From Pimelobacter simplex (GTDB taxonomy: Bacteria; Actinomycetota; Actinomycetes; Propionibacteriales; Nocardioidaceae), in assembly GCA_016803235.1 (NCBI GenBank), contig JADCLI010000001.1:62001-126000 (forward strand): a DNA stretch of 64,000 nt, written 5' to 3'. Below the pieces are notes generated by a model that worked only from the letters and a program-made list of their open reading frames with translations, was not told the origin of the DNA and searched no databases. Position 1 is the first letter of the stretch. Every line of letters begins with the position of its first letter. Positions 37,799 through 46,474 of this stretch are shown one piece after another. The translations under genes and the position numbers were made by a program.

Positions 37799-37801
37799 GT
37801 T
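37796..37801 (+). promoter_or_regulatory. -10 box for leaderless mRNA of the A24 peptidase gene
   Basis: TAGGTT overlaps the aroE stop and ends 7 bases before ATG 37809. No Shine-Dalgarno lies between. Same arrangement as before aroQ and rarA. Confidence 0.45.
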
Positions 37802-37808
37802 CCTCGCC

Positions 37809-38507
37809 ATGGAGCTGCTCCCCGCCCTGGCCTGCGCGCTCATCGGCGCGGTGAGCGGACTCCTCGTCCCGAACCTGATCGCGCTGTGCCCCGAGCCGGA
37901 GCACGACCCGGCCGAGAACCCGGAGGACTACCCGGACCACGTGCCGTTCGCGGAGCTCGCCGCCCGGCCCGGCCTGCGGCTGCGCAGCGCGCTCGCGTGC
38001 GGGCTCGCAGCCGGCGTGCTCGGCCTGGTGCTGGGCTGGGGCTGGGGCCTGCTCTGGCTCCTGGTCCTCGTCCCCGTCTGCTGCGCGCTGACGGTGATCG
38101 ACTACGTCACCTGGTACCTCCCGTCCCGCCTGATCCGGCCCTCGTGGCTGGTGACCGGCATCCTGGTGGGCGTGGTCGCGCTGGTCCTCGGCGAGCCGAG
38201 CGTGGCGCTGTGGGGCCTGGTCGGGTTCGTCGGGCTCGGCGGCTACTACGGCCTGATGCGGCTGGTCAGCCCACGGGCGATGGCCGGCGGGGACGTCCGG
38301 CTGGGCGCGCTGCTCGGCATCGCGCTCGGCCCGTTCGGCGCGCCCGTCCTGTTCGCGTCGGTGCTCGCGGCCGCGGTCCTGGGCGTGCTCGGGATGGTGC
38401 CGATGCGACGCAGCGGGACGATGATCCGCCGCCGGGTGCCGTTCGGGCCCTTCCTCGTGCTGGGCGCACTGGTCGCCGTCGTCGTGGGACAGGTCCTCGG
38501 CGGCTGA
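37809..38507 (+). CDS. A24-family prepilin peptidase
   Basis: 232 aa from ATG 37809. Integral membrane aspartyl protease of the type IV prepilin group. The two catalytic Asp are Asp98 (TVIDYVTWYLPSRL) and Asp162 (GGDVRLG, the GxGD-type box). The N-terminal part is short and lacks the CxxC zinc module and the methylase domain of PilD; a cytoplasmic loop with EHDPAENPEDYPDH sits in its place. About seven hydrophobic segments follow. It would process type IV pilin-like or Flp/Tad prepilins, none of which are in the window. It lies between aroE and aroC, a place it also occupies in other actinobacteria. Confidence 0.88.
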   Translation: MELLPALACALIGAVSGLLVPNLIALCPEPEHDPAENPEDYPDHVPFAELAARPGLRLRSALACGLAAGVLGLVLGWGWGLLWLLVLVPVCCALTVIDYVTWYLPSRLIRPSWLVTGILVGVVALVLGEPSVALWGLVGFVGLGGYYGLMRLVSPRAMAGGDVRLGALLGIALGPFGAPVLFASVLAAAVLGVLGMVPMRRSGTMIRRRVPFGPFLVLGALVAVVVGQVLGG

Positions 38508-38531
38508 GCCCACCGTGGGAGACTGGTGCCC

Positions 38532-39710
38532 ATGTTGCGCTGGCTGACCGCGGGGGAGTCCCACGGCCCCTCCCTGGTCGCGATCCTCGAGGGCCTGCCG
38601 GCCCACGTCGAGGTCACGACCGATGACATCTCCGACTCGCTCGCCCGTCGTCGCCTCGGCTACGGCCGTGGCGCGCGGATGAAGTTCGAGGCCGACGAGG
38701 TCACCATCACCGGCGGCGTCCGGCACGGCCGCACCCAGGGCGGTCCGGTCGCGGTGCAGGTCGGCAACACCGAGTGGCCCAAGTGGGAGACCGTGATGGC
38801 GGCCGACCCGGTCGACCCCGCCGTGCTCGAGGCGCAGGCCCGCAACGCCCCCCTCACCCGCCCGCGCCCCGGCCACGCCGACCTCGCGGGCATGCAGAAG
38901 TACGACTTCGCCGACGCTCGCCCGATCCTCGAGCGTGCCTCCGCTCGCGAGACCGCGGCCCGGGTCGCGCTCGGACGGGTCGCCAGCAACTTCCTCGAGC
39001 AGGCCACCGGCGCGCGGATCGTCAGCCACGTGCTGGAGATCGGCGGCGTGCGCACGCCGTCGCGCGAGCTCCCGACGCCCGACGACGTCGCGCGCCTCGA
39101 CGCCGACCCGGTGCGCTGCCTCGACGCCGACGGCTCCAAGCTCATGGTCGAGCGGATCGACCAGGCCCATAAGGACGGCGACACGCTCGGCGGCGTCGTC
39201 GAGGTGGTCGTCCACGGCCTGCCGCCGGGCCTCGGCTCCCACGTCCACTGGGACCGCCGCCTCGACGCGCGCCTCGCCGGCGCGCTGATGGGCATCCAGG
39301 CGATCAAGGGCGTCGAGGTCGGCGACGGCTTCGAGCTCGCCGCGACCCCCGGCTCGCTCGCCCACGACGAGATCGTCCCGACCGACGACGGCCTGCGCCG
39401 TGTCTCCGGCCGTTCCGGCGGCACCGAGGGCGGCATGACGACCGGCGAGATCCTGCGCGTCCGCGCGGCGATGAAGCCGATCGCCACCGTGCCGCGCGCC
39501 CTGCGCACCGTCGACCTCGCCACCGGCGAGGAGGCGGTGGCCCACCACCAGCGCTCCGACGTGTGTGCGGTCCCGGCGGCGGGCATCGTCGCCGAGGCGA
39601 TGGTCGCGCTGGTGCTCGCCGAGGCGGTGCTCGAGAAGTTCGGCGGCGACTCGGTCCAGGAGACCCGGCGCAACGTGCAGTCGTACCTCGACACCCTCCG
39701 GTTCAAGTGA
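38532..39710 (+). CDS. aroC: Chorismate synthase
   Basis: 392 aa from ATG 38532; a GTG six bases earlier is possible, but [12 protein letters not shown] is the family start. It removes phosphate from EPSP to give chorismate, using reduced FMN. Conserved boxes: [74 protein letters not shown] and [11 protein letters not shown]. Length is normal. The sequence GAGACT 7 bases upstream of the start could be a poor -10 box. The gene overlaps aroK by four bases. Confidence 0.96.
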   Translation: MLRWLTAGESHGPSLVAILEGLPAHVEVTTDDISDSLARRRLGYGRGARMKFEADEVTITGGVRHGRTQGGPVAVQVGNTEWPKWETVMAADPVDPAVLEAQARNAPLTRPRPGHADLAGMQKYDFADARPILERASARETAARVALGRVASNFLEQATGARIVSHVLEIGGVRTPSRELPTPDDVARLDADPVRCLDADGSKLMVERIDQAHKDGDTLGGVVEVVVHGLPPGLGSHVHWDRRLDARLAGALMGIQAIKGVEVGDGFELAATPGSLAHDEIVPTDDGLRRVSGRSGGTEGGMTTGEILRVRAAMKPIATVPRALRTVDLATGEEAVAHHQRSDVCAVPAAGIVAEAMVALVLAEAVLEKFGGDSVQETRRNVQSYLDTLRFK

Positions 39711-40243
39711 CCGGTCGCGTGACCGGCGGGCCGCGTGCGGTTCTGATCGGCACCATGGGCGCTGGCAAGACCACGGTCGGCCGGCTGCTCGCCGAGCGGC
39801 TCGGGGTCGGGTTCGCCGACACCGACGAGCTGGTCGAGGCGCAGCACGGCAAGTCCGTCCAGGACATCTTCGTCGAGGACGGCGAGGCGACCTTCCGCGC
39901 GCTCGAGCGGGCCGCCGTGGCGCGAGCGCTCGACGAGCACGACGGCGTGCTGTCGCTGGGTGGCGGAGCGGTGCTCGACCCGGCCACCCAGGCGCTGCTC
40001 GCGGCCCACCGGGTGGTCTTCCTCCGCGTCGGGCTCGCCGACGCCGTCAAGCGGGTCGGCCTGGGCTCGGGGCGCCCGCTGCTGCTCGGCAACGTCCGCG
40101 CGCGGGTCAAGCAGCTCCTCGACGAGCGCGCTCCGGTCTACGCCGGCCTGGCCCGGATCACCGTCGACACCGACGGCCGCGAGCCCGCGGAGATCGTGGC
40201 CGAGATCCACACCGCCCTCGAGGAAGACACCCACCGCTCATGA
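39707..40243 (+). CDS. aroK: Shikimate kinase
   Basis: 178 aa from GTG 39707, overlapping the aroC stop (GTGA); an in-frame GTG at 39719 is an alternative. It phosphorylates shikimate. The P-loop is [11 protein letters not shown], the shikimate-binding Asp is in FADTDELVE, the Gly-rich box is LGGGAVLD and the lid is [11 protein letters not shown]. Length is typical (about 165-180). It overlaps aroB by four bases, so aroC-aroK-aroB are translationally coupled. Confidence 0.95.
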   Translation: MTGRVTGGPRAVLIGTMGAGKTTVGRLLAERLGVGFADTDELVEAQHGKSVQDIFVEDGEATFRALERAAVARALDEHDGVLSLGGGAVLDPATQALLAAHRVVFLRVGLADAVKRVGLGSGRPLLLGNVRARVKQLLDERAPVYAGLARITVDTDGREPAEIVAEIHTALEEDTHRS

Positions 40244-41346
40244 CCGACCCCACCGCCAGCTCCGTCATCAAGGTGAGCGCCGCCGCGCCGTACGACGTCG
40301 TCGTCGGCCACGGCGTCCTCGACCGCCTCCCCGGGCTGCTGCCCGCCGGTGTCCAGCGGGTCGCGATCATCACCCCCGAGTCCCTCGAGGACCTGCTCGA
40401 GCCGTTCGCCGACCTGCTCGAGGGCCTCGACGTCGTCGTGCTCCAGGTGCCCGACGGCGAGGAGGCCAAGAACTGGGAGGTCGCCGCGGCGTGCTGGGAG
40501 TCGCTCGGCGAGGAGGGCTTCACCCGCTCCGACGCCGTCGTCACCCTCGGCGGCGGTGCGACCACCGACCTCGGTGGCTTCGTCGCTGCGACCTGGCTGC
40601 GCGGTGTCGCGGTCGTCCACGTCCCGACCACCGTGCTCGCGATGGTCGATGCCGCGGTCGGCGGCAAGACCGGCATCAACACTCCCGCCGGCAAGAACCT
40701 GGTCGGCTCCTTCCACGAGCCCGCCGGCGTGCTGTGCGACCTCGCACTGCTCGAGACGCTGCCGCGGGCCGAGGTCGTCGCGGGCCTCGGCGAGGTCGTC
40801 AAGTGCGGCTTCATCGCCGACCCGCGGATCCTCGAGCTGGTCGAGTCGACCGACCCCGCGACGTTGACGCCGGAATCGCCGGTGCTGCGCGAGCTGGTCG
40901 AGCGGGCGATCCGGGTCAAGGCCGACGTCGTCGCGGACGACCTCAAGGAGACCGGGGGTGTCGACGGCCACCCTGGCCGCGAGGTCCTCAACTACGGCCA
41001 CACCCTGGCCCACGCCATCGAGAAGGCCACCGACTACTCCGTCCGGCACGGCGAGGCCGTCGCGCTCGGGTGCGTGTACGTCGCCGAGCTGGCCGCCCGC
41101 GCCGGGTCGCTGTCGCCGGAGGTCGTCGCCCGGCACCGTGCGGCCTTCGGCCGGGTCGGGCTCCCGACCTCCTGGAGCGGCGCCGACTTCGACACCCTGC
41201 TGACCACGATGCGGGTCGACAAGAAGGCCCGCGGCAACCAGCTGCGCTTCGTCGTGCTCGAGGACCTGGCGAAGCCGGTCGTGCTGGCCGGGCCGTCCGA
41301 GGCAGACCTGCGGGCGGCGTACACCGCCCTAGGATCCGGGGCATGA
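40240..41346 (+). CDS. aroB: 3-dehydroquinate synthase
   Basis: 368 aa from ATG 40240 (ATGA overlap). Converts DAHP to 3-dehydroquinate, NAD- and metal-dependent. NAD-binding glycines are in VVTLGGGATTDLGGFVA; VPTTVLAMVDAAVGGKTG is the substrate/NAD region; metal ligands are in AGLGEVVKCG (Glu), LNYGHTLAHAIE (His) and the next His in VRHGEAVALG. MRVDKKARGNQLRFV is the C-terminal phosphate-binding box. Full length. Confidence 0.96.
   Translation: MTDPTASSVIKVSAAAPYDVVVGHGVLDRLPGLLPAGVQRVAIITPESLEDLLEPFADLLEGLDVVVLQVPDGEEAKNWEVAAACWESLGEEGFTRSDAVVTLGGGATTDLGGFVAATWLRGVAVVHVPTTVLAMVDAAVGGKTGINTPAGKNLVGSFHEPAGVLCDLALLETLPRAEVVAGLGEVVKCGFIADPRILELVESTDPATLTPESPVLRELVERAIRVKADVVADDLKETGGVDGHPGREVLNYGHTLAHAIEKATDYSVRHGEAVALGCVYVAELAARAGSLSPEVVARHRAAFGRVGLPTSWSGADFDTLLTTMRVDKKARGNQLRFVVLEDLAKPVVLAGPSEADLRAAYTALGSGA
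41330..41335 (+). promoter_or_regulatory. -10 box for leaderless aroQ mRNA
   Basis: TAGGAT lies in the last codons of aroB and ends 7 bases before ATG 41343. No Shine-Dalgarno lies between. Confidence 0.5.
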
Positions 41347-41792
41347 GCAAGCGCGACGTCTACGTCCTCAACGGCCCGAACCTGGGCCGGCTCGGCAGGC
41401 GGCAGCCGGAGATCTACGGCACCACGACGCACGTCGACCTCCAGGACGTCCTGATGCCGCGGTGGGGCAAGGAGCTGGGCCTTAGGGTCCACTTCTCGCA
41501 GACCAACCACGAGGGCGAGATGCTCGACCGGCTCAACAGCGCCGCGGACCGCGCCTGGCCGGTCGTGCTCAACGCGGGCGCCTGGACGCACTACTCCTAC
41601 GCGCTCTACGACGCCTGCGCGCAGCTGACCGCGCCCCTGGTCGAGGTGCACATCAGCGCCCCGTCGAAGCGCCCCGAGGAGTTCCGGCACACCTCGGTCG
41701 TCACGCCCCACGCCGCGAAGGTGATCGAGGGCGAGGGCATCGACGGCTACCGCCAGGCGCTGGAATTCATCGCAGCGCACCCCGCGCACTAG
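41343..41792 (+). CDS. aroQ: Type II 3-dehydroquinate dehydratase
   Basis: 149 aa from ATG 41343. The small dodecameric type II enzyme: VLNGPNLGRLGRRQPEIYG at the start with the catalytic Tyr in IYG, FSQTNHEGEMLDRL, LNAGAWTHYSYAL, and VEVHISAPSKRPEEFRHTS, with the active His in this last box. Removes water from 3-dehydroquinate. It overlaps aroB by four bases but also has a -10 box of its own. The efp promoter overlaps its stop codon. Confidence 0.94.
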   Translation: MSKRDVYVLNGPNLGRLGRRQPEIYGTTTHVDLQDVLMPRWGKELGLRVHFSQTNHEGEMLDRLNSAADRAWPVVLNAGAWTHYSYALYDACAQLTAPLVEVHISAPSKRPEEFRHTSVVTPHAAKVIEGEGIDGYRQALEFIAAHPAH

Positions 41793-41827
41793 AATCGACC
41801 GCTGGCCCGGACCTCCGGCTTCCGGAG
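41766..41827 (+). promoter_or_regulatory. efp promoter and leader hairpin
   Basis: TTCATC (41766-41771), 18 bases, TAGAAT (41790-41795, over the aroQ stop). The predicted leader of about 65 bases has a perfect hairpin CTCCGG-CTT-CCGGAG at 41813-41827 and a purine-rich AGAGAAGG before ATG 41865. Confidence 0.5.
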
Positions 41828-41864
41828 CCTCCCGATCTTCGACATCTGCAGAGAAGGCTGATTC

Positions 41865-42431
41865 ATGGCAACGACGAACGACCTCAAGAACGGCATGGTT
41901 CTCAACCTGGAGGGCCAGCTCTGGCAGGTGGTCGAGTTCCAGCACGTGAAGCCGGGCAAGGGTCCCGCGTTCGTCCGCACCAAGCTCAAGCACGTCGAGT
42001 CGGGCAAGAACGTCGACAAGACCTTCAACGCCGGCACCAAGGTCGAGACCGCCACGGTCGACCGCCGCTCGTTCCAGTACCTCTACAACGACGGCACCAA
42101 CTTCGTCTTCATGGACGTCCAGGACTACGACCAGGTCGAGGTCGACCCCGCCATCGTCGGCAGCGCCGCCGGCTTCCTCCTGGAGAACCAGGAGGTCATC
42201 CTGGCCACCAACGAGGGCCGCGTGCTCTTCATCGAGATGCCCGCCTCGGTCGAGCTCCTCGTCTCCTACACCGAGCCCGGCGTCGTCGGCGACTCCGCCA
42301 CCGGGCGCACCAAGCCGGCCACGCTCGAGACCGGCGCCGAGATCCAGGTCCCGCTCTTCATCGAGCAGGGCGAGAAGATCAAGGTCGACACCCGTGAGGG
42401 CGGCTCGTACCTCTCGCGCGTGAAGGGCTGA
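41865..42431 (+). CDS. efp: Elongation factor P
   Basis: 188 aa from ATG 41865. EF-P enters stalled ribosomes at proline stretches and promotes peptide bond formation. The three domains are present: KOW-like N-terminus ([19 protein letters not shown]), with the loop [19 protein letters not shown] that carries Lys (K in PGKGPA) at the modified position in other species, then two OB folds. [20 protein letters not shown] at the end is characteristic. Which modification, if any, is used is not visible. nusB follows 8 bases later. Confidence 0.96.
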   Translation: MATTNDLKNGMVLNLEGQLWQVVEFQHVKPGKGPAFVRTKLKHVESGKNVDKTFNAGTKVETATVDRRSFQYLYNDGTNFVFMDVQDYDQVEVDPAIVGSAAGFLLENQEVILATNEGRVLFIEMPASVELLVSYTEPGVVGDSATGRTKPATLETGAEIQVPLFIEQGEKIKVDTREGGSYLSRVKG

Positions 42432-42439
42432 TCCCCCTC

Positions 42440-42847
42440 GTGGGAGCCCGGACCAAGGCCCGCAAGCGCGCCCTCGACGTCCTGTACGCCGCCGACCTGC
42501 GCGGCGAGACGGGTGTCGAGGCGCTCGACCGGGTGACCGCCGAGGGCGAGCCGCCGGCGAACCCCTACACCGCCGTCCTCGTCCGCGGCGTCACCGAGCG
42601 TCGCGAGCGGATCGACGAGGTGCTCGAGGAGTTCTCCACCGACTGGAGCCTGACCCGGATGCCCGCGGTCGACCGCAACGTGCTCCGGATCGGCGTCTGG
42701 GAGCTGCTCTGGGCCGACGACGTCCCCGACACCGTCGCGGTGACCGAGGCGATGGGCCTGGTCCGTGAGCTGTCGACCGACGAGTCGCCCTCGTTCGTCA
42801 ACGGTGTGCTCGGCGCGATCCAGCGCAAGAAGGCGACGCTGGTCTGA
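42440..42847 (+). CDS. nusB: Transcription antitermination factor NusB
   Basis: 135 aa from GTG 42440. All-helical RNA-binding protein that with NusE binds boxA in rRNA transcripts. It begins with TKARKRALDVLYAADLRG, carries LVRGVTERRERIDEVL, the MPAVDRNVLRIGVWELLW box and ends SPSFVNGVLGAI. The order efp-nusB is common in high-GC Gram-positives. It closes the aro-efp-nusB stretch. Confidence 0.95.
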   Translation: MGARTKARKRALDVLYAADLRGETGVEALDRVTAEGEPPANPYTAVLVRGVTERRERIDEVLEEFSTDWSLTRMPAVDRNVLRIGVWELLWADDVPDTVAVTEAMGLVRELSTDESPSFVNGVLGAIQRKKATLV

Positions 42848-42874
42848 CGACCACCCTCGTGCCAGTGTGGGGCC

Positions 42875-44254
42875 ATGCCGGACACCCTGGAAGCTGACGT
42901 CGTCGTGATCGGGCTCGGGCCGGGCGGGGAGCATCTCGCCGCCTCGCTGGCCCGAGCCGGGCTCTCGGTGGTCGGCGTCGACCGCCGCCTGGTCGGCGGC
43001 GAGTGCCCGTACTTCGGGTGCATCCCGTCGAAGATGATGATCCGCGCCGCCGGCACGCTCGCCGAGGCCCGGCGCGTCGGCGCCCTGGCCGGCGCCGCCG
43101 AGGTGAGCCCCGACTGGACCGTCGTCGCCGACCGGATCCGCGACGAGGCCACCGACGACTGGGACGACAAGGTCGCCGTCGAGCGGCTGGAGAGGGCCGG
43201 CGCACGCTTCCTGCGCGGCCACGGCCGGCTCGACGGGCCCGGCCGGGTGGTGGTCACGACGGCCGACGGCGAGGTCGCGATCACCGCGCAGCGCGGCGTC
43301 GTGCTCAACACCGGGACCGAGCCGGCGGTGCCCCCGATCCCGGGACTCGCAGGGACGCCGTACTGGACCAACCGCGACGCGGTCCGGGTCCGGGACCTGC
43401 CGGCCAGCCTGGCGGTGCTCGGCGGGGGAGCGATCGGCTGCGAGCTGGCCCAGGCGTTCGCGCGGTTCGGCGTCGCCGTGACGGTCATCGAGGCGTTCGA
43501 CCGGATCCTCGGACCGGAGGAGCCCGAGGCCAGCGCCATCGTGCGTGCGGCGTTCGAGGCCGAGGGCATCACCGTGCGCACCGGAGTCGGCGTCACGGCC
43601 GTCTCCCACGAGGGCGCCTTCAGCATCGGACTCGCCGACGGTACGTCGGTCGGTGCCGACGCGCTGCTCGTGGCGGCCGGTCGGCGCGTCAACCTGGGCG
43701 ACGTCGGCCTGGACACGGTCGGGCTCGACCCCGACGCCCGGGCGATCGAGGTCGGCAAGCGGATGCGGGTCAAGGGCGCCAAGCGGCTGTGGGCGGTCGG
43801 CGACATCACCGGCAAGGGCGCGTTCACGCACATGTCGATGTACCAGGCCGACGTCGCGATCCGCGACCTCACCGGCGAGGACGGACCGTGGGCCGACTAC
43901 CGCGCCGTCTCGCGGGCGACCTTCACCGACCCCGAGGTCGGCTCGGTGGGGCTGACCGAGCAGCAGGCGCGCGCCGCGGGGATCCGGGTCGGTGTCGGCA
44001 CGGCGGCGCTGCCGGAGTCCAGCCGCGGCTGGCTGCACAAGGTCGGCAACGACGGGCTGGTCAAGGTGGTCGTGGACCTCGACCGTGGGGTGCTCGTCGG
44101 CGCGACCGCGGTCGGCCCCTCGGGTGGCGAGGTCATCGGGATGCTCGTCACCGCCGTCCAGGCCAAGGTCCCGCTCGCCAAGCTGCGGCGCATGCACTTC
44201 GCCTATCCCACCTTCCACAGGGCGATCGAGACCGCGCTGTCCGCCGTGTCCTGA
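42875..44254 (+). CDS. FAD-dependent pyridine nucleotide-disulfide oxidoreductase
   Basis: 459 aa from ATG 42875. FAD loop VIGLGPGGEHLA (13-24), redox disulfide GGECPYFGCIPSK with Cys44 and Cys49, NAD(P) loop VLGGGAIGCELAQ, second FAD box LWAVGDITGKGAFTH and the C-terminal interface His in HFAYPTFHRAI. The order and size match the lipoamide dehydrogenase/mercuric reductase group, and the YPTFHR ending is like MerA-like and soluble transhydrogenase-like members; there is no extra metal-binding domain. The substrate cannot be named. No lipoyl or metal genes are nearby. It stands alone, 27 bases after nusB, with a clear gap before the next gene. Confidence 0.9.
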   Translation: MPDTLEADVVVIGLGPGGEHLAASLARAGLSVVGVDRRLVGGECPYFGCIPSKMMIRAAGTLAEARRVGALAGAAEVSPDWTVVADRIRDEATDDWDDKVAVERLERAGARFLRGHGRLDGPGRVVVTTADGEVAITAQRGVVLNTGTEPAVPPIPGLAGTPYWTNRDAVRVRDLPASLAVLGGGAIGCELAQAFARFGVAVTVIEAFDRILGPEEPEASAIVRAAFEAEGITVRTGVGVTAVSHEGAFSIGLADGTSVGADALLVAAGRRVNLGDVGLDTVGLDPDARAIEVGKRMRVKGAKRLWAVGDITGKGAFTHMSMYQADVAIRDLTGEDGPWADYRAVSRATFTDPEVGSVGLTEQQARAAGIRVGVGTAALPESSRGWLHKVGNDGLVKVVVDLDRGVLVGATAVGPSGGEVIGMLVTAVQAKVPLAKLRRMHFAYPTFHRAIETALSAVS

Positions 44255-44269
44255 CCGGCGGTCCGGGGG

Positions 44270-44304
44270 TAGGTTGGCGGGCGACCGCTGCCTATCTCGG
44301 AGGT
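44270..44304 (+). promoter_or_regulatory. Promoter and Shine-Dalgarno of the MinD-like gene
   Basis: TAGGTT at 44270-44275 fits a -10 box; GGAGGT at 44299-44304 is a strong ribosome site 4 bases before GTG 44309. Unlike its neighbours with TAGxxT boxes, this gene keeps a leader of about 30 bases. Confidence 0.45.
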
Positions 44305-44308
44305 ACAC

Positions 44309-45481
44309 GTGAGTCACTCGTCGACCGACCCCCTGACCGACCACCTGTCCGACCCGCTCACCGACCCGATCGGTGAGCGGCCCGCCGCGGAGCCGGCGAC
44401 GCCCCCGCCGGCCGACGAGCACACCGCCGTGCGCGGGATGCTCGCACCCCTCGGCCCGCCGCCGGTGGGCCCGCCACCGATGAGCCCGCCGCCGAGCGTG
44501 GCGCTGCCGCCCGCCGTACCCGCTCCGGCCGCGGAGCCGCGCCGGTTCATGACGGCCACCGACTTCCTCGACCGTCGCGACAACCACTCGACCCTGGGGC
44601 CGGCGACATGGGGCTGGCGTGGACGGGTACGCCGCTGGACCGGTGGCCTGGTCAAGCCCGCGATGGGTGCCGCCGAGCGGTCCTACGAGGCCGACCGGGC
44701 CGCGATCCAGAAGGACTTCGACGGCCCGCGCACGATCGCATTCGTCAACCCGAAGGGCGGCGCGGCCAAGACCACCGGCGTCCTTGCCGCCGGGTACACC
44801 TTCGGCACCGTCCGTGGGGGCGGCGTGATCGCCTGGGACAACAACGAGACCCGCGGCACCCTCGGGATCCGCGGCACGCGCGGCGCCCACCGCAACACCA
44901 CCCGCGAGCTGCTCGAGGACCTCGAGCGGTTCACCGACGTCTACCAGTCCCGGATCGGCGACCTCGGTGCCTTCGTCCGCTCCCAGGGCGATGCCCACTT
45001 CGACGTCCTCGCCTCCGACGAGCGCCCCGACGTCACCGGTGTCATCCACGCCGACGACTTCGCGGCGGTGCACGCCCTGCTGGAGCGCTTCTACCGGATC
45101 CTGCTGATCGACACCGGCAACAACCTGAGGGCCGAGAACTGGCTCGCTGCCGCCGGCGCCGCCGACCTCCTCGTGGTCACCAGTACGGTCCGCGAGGACA
45201 CCGGCTACAGCGGGCTGTGGATGCTGGACGCGCTGCAGGACGCGGGCCACGAGAACCTCAAGTACAAGACCATCACGGTTCTCTCCGACCCGAGCCCGAA
45301 GGTCGACGAGGCGCTCGCCCGCGACCTCGTCCAGGTCTACGAGCAGCGCACCCGCGGGGTCTACCGGGTGCCCTACGACCCGGCCCTGGTCTCCGGCTCG
45401 GTCGTCCCGTACTCCCAGCTGTCCGCCGGCACCCGGCGGTCGTGGCTGCGGGCGTGCGCGGCGATGGCGACGGCGCTGTAG
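44309..45481 (+). CDS. ParA/MinD-like ATPase with Pro-rich N-terminus
   Basis: 390 aa from GTG 44309. The first ~95 residues are disordered: DPLTDHLSDPLTDPIGE repeats, then Pro-rich runs (GPPPVGPPPMSPPPSVA). The ATPase domain has the deviant Walker A KGGAAKTT (Lys149, Lys154), and IDTGNN as the switch/Walker B region; LVSGSVVPYSQLS is near the end. This lay-out (Pro-rich head plus MinD-type domain) resembles the MinD-like proteins linked to type VII secretion or chromosome partition in actinobacteria, but no ESX, ParB or pilus gene is adjacent. A target in the membrane or on DNA is likely yet unknown. Confidence 0.82.
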   Translation: MSHSSTDPLTDHLSDPLTDPIGERPAAEPATPPPADEHTAVRGMLAPLGPPPVGPPPMSPPPSVALPPAVPAPAAEPRRFMTATDFLDRRDNHSTLGPATWGWRGRVRRWTGGLVKPAMGAAERSYEADRAAIQKDFDGPRTIAFVNPKGGAAKTTGVLAAGYTFGTVRGGGVIAWDNNETRGTLGIRGTRGAHRNTTRELLEDLERFTDVYQSRIGDLGAFVRSQGDAHFDVLASDERPDVTGVIHADDFAAVHALLERFYRILLIDTGNNLRAENWLAAAGAADLLVVTSTVREDTGYSGLWMLDALQDAGHENLKYKTITVLSDPSPKVDEALARDLVQVYEQRTRGVYRVPYDPALVSGSVVPYSQLSAGTRRSWLRACAAMATAL

Positions 45482-45561
45482 GTCGGTCGCCACCCCGGAT
45501 CGACGACCGCGCGACGGGTACCTCCCGCGGGTCAGCAGACCGACGACGAGAGGAGCCCACG

Positions 45562-45732
45562 ATGGGTCTCGACGACAAGCTGAGCAACAAGACCGAGGAG
45601 ATGACCGGCAAGGCCAAGGAGGCCGCCGGCAAGGCCACCGACGACGAGGACCTCGAGGCCGAGGGCAAGGTCGACAAGGCCAAGGGCGACATCAAGCAGG
45701 CCGGCGAGAAGGTCAAGGACGCCTTCAAGTAG
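45562..45732 (+). CDS. CsbD-family stress protein
   Basis: 56 aa from ATG 45562, with AGAGGAG 6 bases upstream. The whole protein is one CsbD-like domain: GLDDKLSNKTEEMTGKAKEA, then EGKVDKAKGDIKQAGEKVKD. It is small, highly charged and probably unfolded or helical. Members are induced by general stress in several bacteria; the molecular role is unknown. A strong hairpin terminator follows 15 bases after the stop, so it is the last gene before the pyrimidine operon. Confidence 0.9.
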   Translation: MGLDDKLSNKTEEMTGKAKEAAGKATDDEDLEAEGKVDKAKGDIKQAGEKVKDAFK

Positions 45733-45747
45733 GTCGGCGACCGGTCG

Positions 45748-45778
45748 CGGAGGGACCCGGTGTGGCCGGGTCCCTCCG
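45748..45778 (+). terminator. Strong terminator after csbD gene
   Basis: CGGAGGGACCCGG at 45748-45760 and its exact complement at 45766-45778 (13 bp) enclose the loop TGTGG. The stem is almost all G-C, with no T-run. It isolates the pyrimidine operon from the genes upstream. Confidence 0.75.
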
Positions 45779-45838
45779 TCACGTCGTGGTGGCCCGCGGC
45801 ACACCGCACCCGGTTCGCCCGGATCCCGGACCACCGGG

Positions 45839-45897
45839 TAGGGTGAGCGCAGTTCGACATCCTTTAACGAGCCGTCCAGTGAGGCGGAGAAGGAGGG
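45839..45897 (+). promoter_or_regulatory. pyr operon promoter and PyrR-binding leader
   Basis: TAGGGT (45839-45844) is a plausible -10. The leader has CCTTTAACGA (45861-45870), then GTCCAGTGAGGCGGAGAAGG (45874-45893), which fits the PyrR-binding loop consensus (TTTAA ... CCAGAGAGGC ... GAGAAGG). It overlaps the Shine-Dalgarno AAGGAGG (45890-45896). No terminator hairpin follows, so PyrR probably blocks translation, as described in mycobacteria. Confidence 0.8.
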
Positions 45898-45907
45898 CCG
45901 TTCAGCC

Positions 45908-46474
45908 TTGCCTGCACAGCAGACCTCGAAGGCACACGAGGGCACCGACGCCGGGCGCGTCGTCCTCGACGCCGGCGACATCAGCCGGGCGTTGATCCGC
46001 ATTTCCCACGAGATCCTCGAGCGCAACAAGGGCGCCGAGGATCTCCTGCTTCTCGGGCTCCACACCCGCGGCGTCCCGCTCGCGCGCCGCCTGGCCGACA
46101 ACATCGCCCAGGTCGAGGGTACGACGGTCGCCACCGGCGAGCTCGACGTCACCATGTACCGCGACGACCTGCGCTCCAACCCGACCCGCGCGCCGCACCG
46201 CACGCAGGTGCCGGCCGGCGGCATCGACGGGAAGACGGTCGTGCTGGTCGACGACGTCCTCTACTCCGGGCGCACCATCCGGGCCGCGCTCGACGCGCTC
46301 TCGGACCTGGGCCGACCGGCCGTCGTCCGCCTGGCGGTGCTGGTCGACCGCGGCCACCGGGAGCTCCCGATCCGTGCCGACCACGTCGGCAAGAACCTGC
46401 CGACCGCCCGCAGCGAGCGCGTCAGCCTGCGGCTGGTCGAGACCGACGGCGAGGACGAGGTGCGCATCCAGTGA
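45908..46474 (+). CDS. pyrR: PyrR regulator / uracil phosphoribosyltransferase
   Basis: 188 aa from TTG 45908, 11 bases after AAGGAGG; no ATG or GTG fits between. PyrR binds pyr mRNA when UMP is high and represses the operon; it also has uracil phosphoribosyltransferase activity. PRPP loop [18 protein letters not shown], the RNA-binding basic region [12 protein letters not shown] and [11 protein letters not shown] are all diagnostic. It heads the operon and overlaps pyrB (GTGA). The leader in front of it carries its own binding site, so it is autoregulated. Confidence 0.95.
   Translation: MPAQQTSKAHEGTDAGRVVLDAGDISRALIRISHEILERNKGAEDLLLLGLHTRGVPLARRLADNIAQVEGTTVATGELDVTMYRDDLRSNPTRAPHRTQVPAGGIDGKTVVLVDDVLYSGRTIRAALDALSDLGRPAVVRLAVLVDRGHRELPIRADHVGKNLPTARSERVSLRLVETDGEDEVRIQ

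Noticed and set aside
42266..45493. A minus-strand open frame of more than 1000 codons opposite nusB, the oxidoreductase and the MinD-like gene
   Set aside because: It is the mirror of well supported plus-strand genes, is rich in Arg/Gly/Asp/His without any domain, and is the usual result of high G+C third positions.
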